Positions 1-7,211 of a DNA stretch of 16,412 nt are shown one piece after another. The notes under the pieces are model-generated. The model did not search any database. It was not told the origin of the DNA and was given only the letters and a program-made list of their open reading frames with translations. The stretch's first letter is position 1, and each line of letters begins with the position of its first letter. This stretch comes from Marine group II euryarchaeote REDSEA-S43_B8 (lineage in GTDB: Archaea > Thermoplasmatota > Poseidoniia > Poseidoniales > Thalassarchaeaceae), in assembly GCA_001629235.1 (NCBI GenBank), contig LUSA01000057.1, positions 1-16,412 on the forward strand, read 5' to 3'. Both the position numbers and the translations under genes were made by a program.

Positions 1-759
1 GCCCTCAGCGTAGAGCGACTTGATCTCAGAATCACCGTGGTTGAACTCGTGCAGGAACTCTGGCAGGGGGAAGCCCAGGAACCACTCTATCATCTTCAGA
101 GTGAGGAAGAGTATCGCCAGGAACCAGGTGGTCCCGAGGTATCGAGTCACCTTCCTCCTCCTGACGTCCTCGTCGATGTCCTTCTTCTTCGCGTAGCGGA
201 GTGCCTGTACTATGGTGAAAGAGGAGATGATCAGCGCGAACGTGTTTATCGCTCCGGGGGCTATGTGGAACCAGCTCGATGCGATTAGGTGGCCAGCGGG
301 CTCGAAGCAAGTCACGGCTGTCCCCTCGACCCACTCTCCGGAGTGGAAGACGGTCTTGCAGTTGGGTATTCCCAGCCTGTACCTCATGTAAGTGCTGAAC
401 AGGGAGGTGAAGACCATCATCTCAGACATCAGGAACATCCACATCGCGACCTTCCTGATGTCTATGTTCTGGAACGGAGTTCCTGTGGACTTCGGCTCGA
501 AGACCTCGCCATGCATTCCGAAGCTCATGTCCTGTCTCCACCAGATTAGCAGGCTGAACGAGATCACCCCCAGTCCCACGAAGACCAGCGGAACGTTGCC
601 CCAGCCCTGGAACTCCCCCCACTCGTACGCGGCTCCTAGGGAGAAGAGGAAGATGGCCACTCCCATGCTGAGTATGAATGGGGACCACGAGTTATGAGGC
701 GCCCCGTGGTTCCAGTCATGGGGGCCCCATGCGCTGGGGTGGTGGTCTCCACCGCTCAA
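1..759 (-). CDS. coxC: Cytochrome c oxidase subunit III (3' end beyond window)
   Basis: Haem-copper oxidase subunit III, a membrane subunit that stabilises subunit I and its proton uptake. There is no ATG at the front. The frame opens with TTG at 759 (minus strand), overlapping the cox1 stop by 4 bases and preceded about 8 bases upstream by GGGGAGG, so translation is probably coupled. The 253 visible residues begin SGGDHHPSAWGPHDW. Hydrophobic segments lie near residues 27-46, 57-74, 103-125, 157-187 and 205-229. The third contains FLMSEMMVF, with the conserved membrane glutamate (about residue 113) of the family. A short Cys-containing loop (about residues 130-152) follows helix 3. The last helix or helices lie outside the window. 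The identity is secure; the TTG start is the best supported by spacing but is an inference. Confidence 0.88.
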   Translation of the reverse strand, partial: MSGGDHHPSAWGPHDWNHGAPHNSWSPFILSMGVAIFLFSLGAAYEWGEFQGWGNVPLVFVGLGVISFSLLIWWRQDMSFGMHGEVFEPKSTGTPFQNIDIRKVAMWMFLMSEMMVFTSLFSTYMRYRLGIPNCKTVFHSGEWVEGTAVTCFEPAGHLIASSWFHIAPGAINTFALIISSFTIVQALRYAKKKDIDEDVRRRKVTRYLGTTWFLAILFLTLKMIEWFLGFPLPEFLHEFNHGDSEIKSLYAEG

Positions 760-3062
760 TGCGACGCCTCCCCTGTCTCTTCGTCTTCGACCATCAGCCT
801 CTGGAACCAACTGGATAGCCACCCTGGCTCGTTCGCAATGTGCTCGTTCGCATCCTTCAGGGTCGGTAGCCCCCAGGACCCGTCATCGAGCTTGTAGAGA
901 GTGTGGTTTGGAGGAGGTGAGCTGGTCATCCACTCGAAGGACCACCCTCCCCATGGGTCGTCCGGGGCATCCTCGCCCCTTACGGACGATACAATCATGT
1001 TGAACACCATGATGAAGTTGGAGAAGAAGAAGATGAATCCGGAGACCGTGATGAACATGTTCCATCCAGCCGCCTCCATCGGGAGCGATCCCAGGGCCTC
1101 CTCGGTCGTCACGAAGTACGTGTGGTGTCTGCGGGTCATCCCCCATACGCCCAGCCTGTGCATTGGCCAGAAGAGGGCGTTGTAGGAGACGAATGCCGTT
1201 AGGAAGTGCAGGACTCCGAGCTTCTCGCTGAGCATCTTCCCCGTAGCCTTCGGCCACCAGTAGTAGATTCCGGCGAAGAAACCGAAGACGGTGCCTCCAA
1301 CTAGAACGTAGTGGAAGTGGGCCACTACGAAGTACGACTCGTGCAGGTGGGTGTCCATTGCTATTGATGGGAAGAACATCCCTGAAATTCCTCCAAGTGT
1401 GAAAGTTACCAGGAAGCCTAGAGCCCAGAGTGTATGGGTCCTGTAGACTAGGGAACCCCCGTGCATCGTCATCAGCCAGTTGAATATCTTGATGCCCGTG
1501 GGAACGGCTACAAGCATCGTTGTGAGCATCGTTACGAACCTCAGTGTCGGGCTCATGCCGCTTGTGAACATGTGGTGGCCGTAAACGATGAATGCCACTA
1601 CTCCGATCCCAGCCAGCGCGTACACCATGGATCGGTAGCCGAACACCGATCTCCTGGAGCTGGTTGCAATAACCTCGGAGATGATTCCGAACGATGGCAC
1701 TATCACGACGTAGACCTCAGGGTGGCCGAAGTACCAGAACAGGTGACTCCACAGCAACGGGTCTCCCCCGGCCGCTATGTCGTAGAACGCAGTCCCGATC
1801 ACCCTGTCTAGGTAGACTTGTATCAATCCCACACCGAATGCCGGTATTGAGAGGAACAGCATCACGTTGGCAACTAGTACGGACCAGCTGAAGAGGGGCA
1901 TCTGCATCCACCCCATCCCAGGAGCTCTCATGACCGCCATGGTAGTGAGGAAGTTGATTCCGGTCAGCGTCGAGGAAGCAACCAGCATTATCTGCCCAGC
2001 GGCCCACATGGTGGTCCCGTAGTGCGCTCCCTCGCTCACTACGTACGGTGCGTAACCTGTCCATCCAGTGTCAGCACCATGGCCTGAGAAAACCCCTGTG
2101 AAGATAAGCAGGGCTGCGAATGGCTGCAACCAGAAGGACATGGCGTTTATCCTGGGAAGAGCTAGGTCCGCCGCTCCCAGTTGGAGGGGGATCATCCAGT
2201 TCGCGAATCCGTTGATCATCGGCATTGCCGCTAGGAAGATCATCGTGGTACCGTGGAGCGTGAAGAACTGGTTGTACTGCTCCTGAGTCAGGAAGTCGTT
2301 ACCGGGAACGGATAGCTGGATCCTGATGATCATAGCCATTATTCCCCCTACTCCGAGGAAGAAGAGCCCGGCTACGAAGTACAATGTGCCTATCTTCTTG
2401 TGATCTGTGCTGGTCAGCCAGTCTGCTAGCCATGGTGCGAAGTTATCCCAATCGAAGGCCTCTGGGTCCTTCCTGTAGAAAACGAACACTAGTGTGAATG
2501 CTAGTAGTGTCGCTGAGACAATGATGAGGACGCCCAGCACTACGAACGGATCAGCGGCCTCCAACACCTCTACAGGCCCCCCAAGCGTGATGGTTAGCTT
2601 GCTCCACATGTCGCCTGAAGTGCCTCCTCCCGCTCCGTCAGCGTTGCCATTAACTGAGTTCACATGCAGGATGAAGTCCACGTTCGTGTCCGTAGCAGGT
2701 GCGGTCCAAGTCAGAGTCCATGAGACCTGGTCGTTCCCCGCTTCTGTGTGCCCAACCTCGTTCTCGTTGTACAACTGGGCAGTTGCGTCGTTCACCGCCA
2801 GAGAACCTTGGCTAGCCCACAGGTGGAAGCCACCTTGGTTCACGTTCCCCTCTTGACTAGGGCCACCTTGGAAGGAGACGGTGATGTCGTAAGTCTCGGA
2901 GTAGTTGTAACTCTCAGGAAGGCCATCAATGGAGGCTACCACTGAATCTGATGGTACTGCACCGTGGCAGTTACACCCAGATTGCTGTACTCCAGGAAGA
3001 GCAAGCATCGCCGAAATTACTACCAGGGCGGCGATTGCACCTTTCGTTCTACTTCTCATCAT
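756..3062 (-). CDS. coxA: Cytochrome c oxidase subunit I fused to an N-terminal secreted CxCHG domain
   Basis: Catalytic subunit of an aerobic haem-copper oxidase, which reduces O2 to water and pumps protons. At 768 residues it is about 200 longer than usual. Residues 1-27 look like a signal peptide. Residues 30-33 read CNCH, and about 40-160 form a beta-rich domain. A membrane segment at about 172-195 leads to the oxidase core from about 215. Core residues seen: His270 (low-spin haem), His447/Tyr451 in GHPEVY, His496/His497 (CuB), and His582 and His584 (haems). D-channel Asn288, Asp299 and Asn306, Glu449, and K-channel Thr522/Lys525 indicate the A1 type. The Mg-site motif reads HESY where HDTY is usual. 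It starts 9 bases after cox2 and overlaps cox3 by 4 bases, so the three form one operon. The oxidase call is certain. The N-terminal domain resembles Reeler-like/choice-of-anchor V domains, with moderate confidence. Confidence 0.97.
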   Translation of the reverse strand: MMRSRTKGAIAALVVISAMLALPGVQQSGCNCHGAVPSDSVVASIDGLPESYNYSETYDITVSFQGGPSQEGNVNQGGFHLWASQGSLAVNDATAQLYNENEVGHTEAGNDQVSWTLTWTAPATDTNVDFILHVNSVNGNADGAGGGTSGDMWSKLTITLGGPVEVLEAADPFVVLGVLIIVSATLLAFTLVFVFYRKDPEAFDWDNFAPWLADWLTSTDHKKIGTLYFVAGLFFLGVGGIMAMIIRIQLSVPGNDFLTQEQYNQFFTLHGTTMIFLAAMPMINGFANWMIPLQLGAADLALPRINAMSFWLQPFAALLIFTGVFSGHGADTGWTGYAPYVVSEGAHYGTTMWAAGQIMLVASSTLTGINFLTTMAVMRAPGMGWMQMPLFSWSVLVANVMLFLSIPAFGVGLIQVYLDRVIGTAFYDIAAGGDPLLWSHLFWYFGHPEVYVVIVPSFGIISEVIATSSRRSVFGYRSMVYALAGIGVVAFIVYGHHMFTSGMSPTLRFVTMLTTMLVAVPTGIKIFNWLMTMHGGSLVYRTHTLWALGFLVTFTLGGISGMFFPSIAMDTHLHESYFVVAHFHYVLVGGTVFGFFAGIYYWWPKATGKMLSEKLGVLHFLTAFVSYNALFWPMHRLGVWGMTRRHHTYFVTTEEALGSLPMEAAGWNMFITVSGFIFFFSNFIMVFNMIVSSVRGEDAPDDPWGGWSFEWMTSSPPPNHTLYKLDDGSWGLPTLKDANEHIANEPGWLSSWFQRLMVEDEETGEASH

Positions 3063-3071
3063 GATTCCACC

Positions 3072-3794
3072 TTAGTTGTGAGCAATCAGCTTGGCCGCCA
3101 TGACCGAGTGAGCATCCCCGCAGTACTCTGCGCAGAGGACCATTGATTCCTCGGTCATCGAATCTGGGATGGGGAGCCAAAGAGTAGTCTGCTGGCCAGG
3201 CAACGAGTCTTCCTTAGTTCCCAGATGTTGGAACCAAGGCGCGTGAGTCACGTCTATCGAAGTCATGGTCGCCAAGTAGGTCTCGCCCTTCTTCAGGCTT
3301 AGCACGGGAACGCTTCCATAGACCTCCATGGTCTCAGTACCGGTGTCACAGATGCTTGTGCCAAGCTCTAGGCAATCAAAGCTCCAGAACCACTGCTGAC
3401 CGGTAATTTCGATGACATGGTAGCACTCCGAGGATATTATTCCGGAACTATCCATGGTGTTGTTCGAGAATTGTCCTTCCTCGCACTCATATCCGTGAAT
3501 ACCTCCATCGGCTGAGGTCCACATGGCATCCAGCGGACCCCATGAGTAGTAGGTCAGCCATACGATCAGAATGAATGGAAGCACCGTCCAAGCTACCTCT
3601 AGGCGCATGTCGTCGTAGTGTTTTGGGAAAACCCCGACCTTTAGCTCGTCGACGTTTGGGGGCTTTTCACCATCCTTCGAAGTGAACCAGAAGGAGTGAT
3701 GGTACAGCCATCCGAAAGCAAATCCTCCGACTATTAGTGACCAGAAAATGTAGTGGTCCCACAGGCCCGCGAAGATGGGAGTCATCACTGACAT
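3072..3794 (-). CDS. coxB: Cytochrome c oxidase subunit II (CuA)
   Basis: Subunit II takes electrons from a soluble donor through its binuclear CuA centre and passes them to subunit I. Two membrane helices lie near residues 14-33 and 66-86. The cupredoxin domain faces outward. GQQWFWSF (about residues 132-139) is the conserved aromatic patch. CuA ligands are visible as His184 (THAPWF) and the CAEYCGDAHSVM block: Cys221, Glu223, Cys225, His229 and Met232. The SLPGQ turn also fits the family. An insertion at about residues 95-125 and Cys103, Cys124, Cys141 and Cys149 suggest disulfides outside the CuA site. No haem c domain is attached, unlike caa3 enzymes. It is the first gene of the operon. 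The start at 3794 has no strong Shine-Dalgarno; the in-frame Met4 at 3785 is an alternative. Confidence 0.97.
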   Translation of the reverse strand: MSVMTPIFAGLWDHYIFWSLIVGGFAFGWLYHHSFWFTSKDGEKPPNVDELKVGVFPKHYDDMRLEVAWTVLPFILIVWLTYYSWGPLDAMWTSADGGIHGYECEEGQFSNNTMDSSGIISSECYHVIEITGQQWFWSFDCLELGTSICDTGTETMEVYGSVPVLSLKKGETYLATMTSIDVTHAPWFQHLGTKEDSLPGQQTTLWLPIPDSMTEESMVLCAEYCGDAHSVMAAKLIAHN

Positions 3795-3814
3795 GGCTAT
3801 CTCTGTCTCTTTCG

Positions 3815-3827
3815 GGTGAAAATCACC
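3815..3827. promoter_or_regulatory. Short inverted repeat upstream of cox2, candidate operator
   Basis: GGTGA-AAA-TCACC is a perfect inverted repeat with 5-base arms. It lies 21-33 bases upstream of the cox2 ATG on the minus strand. A weak TATA-like CTTATCAG sits at 3828-3835, just further upstream, so a bound factor would cover the region between TATA and start site. The arms are short and could occur by chance. Confidence 0.25.
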
Positions 3828-3897
3828 TGATAAGGGTCGCGGGTAGGTCTTCTGCTATGAACCTCAACATTTAGTCAAAAGTACTAGAAGAGAAGGC

Positions 3898-4461
3898 ATG
3901 AGAATTCAGTCTCAGTATCTTTGCAGGGGTTTCGAAATGACTGAAGATGTGCCATTGCCGGATTGGGGTGGCAAGAGGGACAACGTCGCAGGAAACTCAG
4001 ATCGAATTGTCCGCTTCGAGAAGGCTGCCAAAGCACTAGCGAGTTGTATTGTTAGAAACAGGGATCCTAGTCAAGGCGGAGCTGGAATTCCAGTATTAGT
4101 TGAGGGAACAAGGGACGAACATACGCTCCGGGCACTCGGATTCACCGGGGTCGTAGAGAAAGTGAATAGGGGGTGGGACAGGTCCAGACTCATTGCCTAC
4201 CTGCATTCTGAATACTACTCGAAACCAACTCCAGATGGCTCTCCCTCGGTGATTCTGCTGATGGACTGGGATAGGACTGGCGGTAGGATTCAGACATCTA
4301 TCAGGGAGCGGCTAATGGCGATGGATTGCCCAGTGGATGAGGGTCTCAGAGATATCTTGTTGAGGGCTATGAAACCAGAGGGGAGGACTGTCGAGTCACT
4401 GCTTGCTCACGCCCCATCTCTGAATCCACTGATTGAACGGATGTTGTTGGAGAACGAATGA
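3898..4461 (+). CDS. Stand-alone Toprim-domain protein (RNase M5-like)
   Basis: A 187-residue protein with one Toprim fold, the metal-binding domain of primases, topoisomerases and RNase M5-type nucleases. VLVEGTRDE at residues 67-74 supplies the catalytic Glu69. ILLMDWDRTGG at about 119-129 supplies the D-x-D pair, Asp123 and Asp125. This matches small archaeal Toprim proteins of unproven substrate; rRNA maturation and DNA transactions are both possible. Two starts are credible: ATG 3898, and in-frame ATG 3937, which has CAGGGG about 8 bases upstream and removes 13 poorly conserved residues. It is divergent from cox2 and ends 3 bases before the convergent Lrp gene. The Toprim call is good; function is unassigned. 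Confidence 0.85.
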   Translation: MRIQSQYLCRGFEMTEDVPLPDWGGKRDNVAGNSDRIVRFEKAAKALASCIVRNRDPSQGGAGIPVLVEGTRDEHTLRALGFTGVVEKVNRGWDRSRLIAYLHSEYYSKPTPDGSPSVILLMDWDRTGGRIQTSIRERLMAMDCPVDEGLRDILLRAMKPEGRTVESLLAHAPSLNPLIERMLLENE

Positions 4462-4464
4462 CCG

Positions 4465-4908
4465 TCACTCTGGGATGGAGGGAGGCATCTCCTTGACGGA
4501 GTTCAGAACAAGGTGGGTGACAGAGCGCTCGATTCCCGACATACTAAGCACGTTCTTGATGAGGTCGTCCAAGTCATCCCTGTCTTTGCCTCTGGCTAGG
4601 ATCATCGAGTCGTGGTCACCAGTCACGTCGTAGACTCCATACACCCTGTTGTCCTTCGCTATTTTCTCCTGGATCTCAATCAGTCGGCCCTTCTCGATCC
4701 TCAAACCTATTACGACGCTGAGCCCCCAACCAGCCTTGTCCGGGTCTAGCAGAACCGTGTATCCTCTGATGACCCCCAGGCTCTCCAGCCTTCTCACTCG
4801 GTTGCTCACCGTGCCCAGAGCAACCCCTACCTCCTCTGCGATCTTCCTTAGGGAGGTCCTAGCGTCTGCCTCCAGGACCCTGAGTATCCTCTTGTCTACG
4901 TCGTCCAT
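4465..4908 (-). CDS. Lrp/AsnC-family transcriptional regulator
   Basis: A 147-residue regulator of the feast/famine family. The N-terminal winged helix-turn-helix is at about residues 4-50, with the helix pair around KIAEEVGVALGTVSNRVRRL. A ligand-binding RAM domain follows at about 64-138, including GVYDVTGDHDSMILAR, the usual beta-strand and dimer region. Such proteins form dimers to octamers and sense amino acids; the ligand here is unknown. The length is typical. The ATG at 4908 is preceded by GGTGAAGGT, a good archaeal ribosome binding site. The Toprim gene converges on it. The methyltransferase gene lies 94 bases upstream on the same strand, but a TATA-like box in that gap suggests a separate promoter. 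Confidence 0.93.
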   Translation of the reverse strand: MDDVDKRILRVLEADARTSLRKIAEEVGVALGTVSNRVRRLESLGVIRGYTVLLDPDKAGWGLSVVIGLRIEKGRLIEIQEKIAKDNRVYGVYDVTGDHDSMILARGKDRDDLDDLIKNVLSMSGIERSVTHLVLNSVKEMPPSIPE

Positions 4909-4950
4909 ACCTTCACCGGGGCATCACGTTCAGATTACACGGCTCATGAA

Positions 4951-4969
4951 CATATTCTATCTTGTTTCG
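4951..4969 (-). promoter_or_regulatory. TATA/BRE-like promoter of the Lrp gene
   Basis: On the minus strand CGAAACAAG is followed by ATAGAATATG, 43 to 52 bases upstream of the ATG. This spacing would give a leader of about 20 bases holding the GGTG site. An imperfect inverted repeat, GAAACA to TGTTC, spans the box and might be an autoregulatory Lrp site. Judged by eye only. Confidence 0.3.
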
Positions 4970-5002
4970 CTCAGCAATGAACGTTTGACCAGAAATTATG
5001 AC

Positions 5003-6643
5003 TTATTCTTCTTCTTTAGGCTCAAATGACAAATCTCTCACGCCTCTCATGACAGTTCTCTCAGACTGGCTCACCATGGGAGTGACTCTGCTGCCCACCC
5101 ACACCGCCAGGCAGTAACCGCTAGGTCCAACCAGTATGCGACTCCCTCGATCGGTATCCTGCAGCGAACTAATGTCCGTCCTAAGGGGCTCCTTACCCCG
5201 GAGAATGTCATCAATTACATGTTCGTCCACATTAACGAATGGACCTGAGATTTCCCCCCTCAGTCTTCTGGCTGCTCTGGATACTGTTCGGTCCAATCTG
5301 CCTTTTCTCAGCCTAGCTGCAATCAGTCCTAGGTGAATCACCTTGAGCGGCCTCCACCTGTCTCCCGGAATCAACTCCCTACCGCTCTTCCTGGTTCTTT
5401 CAGCACCCCAGATCTCTCTGATTTCGTCTGAGGACCAGAGCAGGCTCTTCCCCCTCGACCACATATTCGATGGGACGGAACCCCAGACTTCTCTGAGCTC
5501 TCTTGCCCGCTTCTCGTCAATAGGCTGAGGAAAAGAATCTGGGTCATCGAATGTCTTCTGCGATGGAAAAGGGTCGATTGCCCTGCTGACATCTTCTTCC
5601 AGGACTCTTTCTAGAACGGCCAAAAAGAAACCTCCACCTCCAATCTCGTCGTTCCAGACTCTTAGGCAGTCATTCAACTGTGATGATACTGTCTTGTCTT
5701 TCGTCGGAAGTAGGTACTCTTCGGATTTAGATTCTACATCCAACTCTCCTCTGTCGTTCAGCAATGGCCAATTTGTCATCCCTGGGTTGGAAGGTACTCC
5801 GGAAAGTGAATCCCCACGGGGAACCACTCTCACCTTACCGCCCGCTACGACTCTCGCCACAACTGCTTCGTTCTCAATTGGATCCAGAGAGCAGGTAGAG
5901 TAGACGACTCTTCCACCGGGCTTGGTTAGTGCGATAGCTCTACTGAGGAGGTCGTACTGCAAAGAGTGGAGTGACCGACCGGAGGACGGTCTCCATTTTC
6001 CCCAGACATCTGGGTTCTTCCTCGTGGTTCCGGAGCCAGTGCATGGCACATCGACTAGAACCCCATCGAACCCAGAACCTGGGACCTTGGGCATGTGTCT
6101 ACCGTCATGCTGGACGACCAGTACTGTCCTAGATGCGTGTCTCTGGACGTTAGTTACCAATGTGTTCACCCTGCCACTAATTACTTCGTTAGCGATCACG
6201 GCCCCTGAGTCCCCAAGGTGCTCGCATATCTGAGTTGTCTTCGAACCCGGGGATGCGCATAGATCGAGGATGATTTGTCCTGGAGTAGGGTCGAGAGCTA
6301 GGACAGGAAGCATCGAGACCGCCTCTTGGCGAGTAATTCTTCCAGTCTCATGGAGAGCAGCCATCAGACTCTTCACCTCCTCTTCGGCAGAACCCCTCTC
6401 GAAGGGCATCTCCCATGCACTACCGGGGCCTGAGAACCATGGGATTCTATTTGCACCGACCCCCAAAAGCCAGGACTCCACCCAGTCCTTCTCTTCGCTA
6501 ATGGGATTGACTCTGACAGTCTCTGGCAATCTATCGTAGGAACCTTGGAACCATCTCTCTGGCTTCTCTCTCCAGTGGGATACTGCCTTGAGAAGAATGC
6601 TGTTCTCCGCCTCCCTCCTCCAGTCCGACTCCCTGCTTGCCAT
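5003..6643 (-). CDS. Trm4/NSUN2-like RNA (cytosine-5)-methyltransferase with long C-terminal region
   Basis: A SAM-dependent m5C RNA methyltransferase of the RsmB/NSUN superfamily, 546 residues from ATG 6643. The open frame extends four codons further to a TTG at 6655. DLCASPGSKTTQI (about 127-139) binds SAM. DVPCTGSGTTRKNPDVWGKW holds the motif IV Cys (about 201). YSTCSLDPIENEAVV holds the catalytic motif VI Cys (about 251). GGGGFFLAVL closes the domain. The RKNxDVWxKW block, NPGMTNW and the roughly 200-residue C-terminal part resemble eukaryotic Trm4/NSUN2 more than the short archaeal enzymes of about 310 residues. The likely substrate is tRNA. A perfect inverted repeat covers the start codon. 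Family assignment is strong; the NSUN2-like placement is by pattern, not a tree. Confidence 0.92.
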   Translation of the reverse strand: MASRESDWRREAENSILLKAVSHWREKPERWFQGSYDRLPETVRVNPISEEKDWVESWLLGVGANRIPWFSGPGSAWEMPFERGSAEEEVKSLMAALHETGRITRQEAVSMLPVLALDPTPGQIILDLCASPGSKTTQICEHLGDSGAVIANEVISGRVNTLVTNVQRHASRTVLVVQHDGRHMPKVPGSGFDGVLVDVPCTGSGTTRKNPDVWGKWRPSSGRSLHSLQYDLLSRAIALTKPGGRVVYSTCSLDPIENEAVVARVVAGGKVRVVPRGDSLSGVPSNPGMTNWPLLNDRGELDVESKSEEYLLPTKDKTVSSQLNDCLRVWNDEIGGGGFFLAVLERVLEEDVSRAIDPFPSQKTFDDPDSFPQPIDEKRARELREVWGSVPSNMWSRGKSLLWSSDEIREIWGAERTRKSGRELIPGDRWRPLKVIHLGLIAARLRKGRLDRTVSRAARRLRGEISGPFVNVDEHVIDDILRGKEPLRTDISSLQDTDRGSRILVGPSGYCLAVWVGSRVTPMVSQSERTVMRGVRDLSFEPKEEE

Positions 6644-6662
6644 GATAATGCGCAATTATCAT
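6642..6662. promoter_or_regulatory. Perfect inverted repeat over the methyltransferase start codon
   Basis: ATGATAAT-GCGCA-ATTATCAT has perfect 8-base arms around a 5-base centre. One arm contains the ATG of the methyltransferase (6643 on the minus strand). It could be an operator for a dimeric repressor or, in mRNA, a hairpin masking the start. No strong Shine-Dalgarno precedes this ATG, so the gene may be read from a very short leader. Confidence 0.4.
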
Positions 6663-6743
6663 CATCCATCAAGTGCACGTAAGACTCTGGGATTTCTAAC
6701 TAACTGGAATAATGGGACATTTGGCATTGACAATACTGACAAC

Positions 6744-6752
6744 GGTTAAACC
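6744..6752 (+). promoter_or_regulatory. Possible TATA element for the 6794 gene
   Basis: GGTTAAACC is a 9-base palindrome with an AT core, about 42-50 bases before ATG 6794. A start site about 25 bases downstream would fall near 6772, just before the inverted repeat at 6773-6790. Weak evidence. Confidence 0.2.
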
Positions 6753-6772
6753 TCCTTTGATTCGCTCGAGCG

Positions 6773-6790
6773 TTACGGCATTTGCCGTAA
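6773..6790. promoter_or_regulatory. Perfect inverted repeat in the leader of the 6794 gene
   Basis: TTACGGCA-TT-TGCCGTAA has perfect 8-base arms and a 2-base centre. It ends 3 bases before ATG 6794. As DNA it is a good dimer site. As RNA it would be a strong hairpin close to the start codon and would block initiation there, unless translation starts at ATG 6800 or ATG 6878. It is different in sequence from the palindrome at 6642-6662. Confidence 0.45.
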
Positions 6791-6793
6791 GGG

Positions 6794-7162
6794 ATGCACA
6801 TGACACGATTCGGGTATAGAAGGAGGATCTCAAACGAGTCCTCAGAACCAACAAAGACAGATGAGATTGGAACTAAGATGAAGTTGGGAGACTTGGTCAA
6901 GAGAGCGAGGGATTTCGGAATGGCAACGGGACCATTGAAGCCCATAGAGGCACTGATGACAGTTGACCAGAAAGAATGGACTTGGCAGGTAGTTGACAGA
7001 GATGTCCTCAGTAAGCTGAGTCATAGATTGGTATTCCAGTCAGATGCCGGTCTGAGGAGGGAGATTCTAATGACCGAGGGACTAGAAACTGCAATGGGAG
7101 CAGCATCGATGATTGTGGAGCTTGACGGCGGTTGCGTCCTAATTGAGACTCTAGAACCATAG
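6794..7162 (+). CDS. Hypothetical protein, 122 residues
   Basis: I do not recognise a family. The product is soluble, with no signal peptide or membrane helix. Residues 1-28 are basic and polar (RFGYRRRI, then a Ser/Glu/Lys stretch). Residues 29-122 look like a compact mixed alpha/beta fold ending in SMIVELDGGCVLIETLEP. Start choices are ATG 6794, ATG 6800 and ATG 6878 (MKLGDLVKRARDFG); the last would put the whole basic segment outside the protein. AGG/AGA codon use matches neighbouring genes, which supports real coding. It lies 49 bases upstream of Sec61-beta on the same strand and may be co-transcribed. It diverges from the methyltransferase across a region with two inverted repeats. Confidence 0.65.
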   Translation: MHMTRFGYRRRISNESSEPTKTDEIGTKMKLGDLVKRARDFGMATGPLKPIEALMTVDQKEWTWQVVDRDVLSKLSHRLVFQSDAGLRREILMTEGLETAMGAASMIVELDGGCVLIETLEP

Positions 7163-7175
7163 AATTAGACTCTAG
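7146..7175 (+). repeat. Direct repeat AGACTCTAG upstream of Sec61-beta
   Basis: AGACTCTAG occurs at 7146-7154 and again at 7167-7175. The 21-base period, two helical turns, would put both copies on one face of the DNA. The first copy lies inside the last codons of the upstream gene. Possible regulator site; chance is not excluded. Confidence 0.25.
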
Positions 7176-7211
7176 TGGCCTTGAAATAGGGACTGTGGGT
7201 GCGGTGCTTCG

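Noticed and set aside
30..1260. Several overlapping frames in the cox3/cox1 region on both strands
   Set aside because: Shadows created by high GC opposite or out of phase with the oxidase genes, whose membrane helices and catalytic motifs fix the real frames.
6373..6678. 101-codon minus-strand frame over the methyltransferase start
   Set aside because: Out of frame with the methyltransferase, whose motifs and ATG at 6643 are convincing; no family resemblance.
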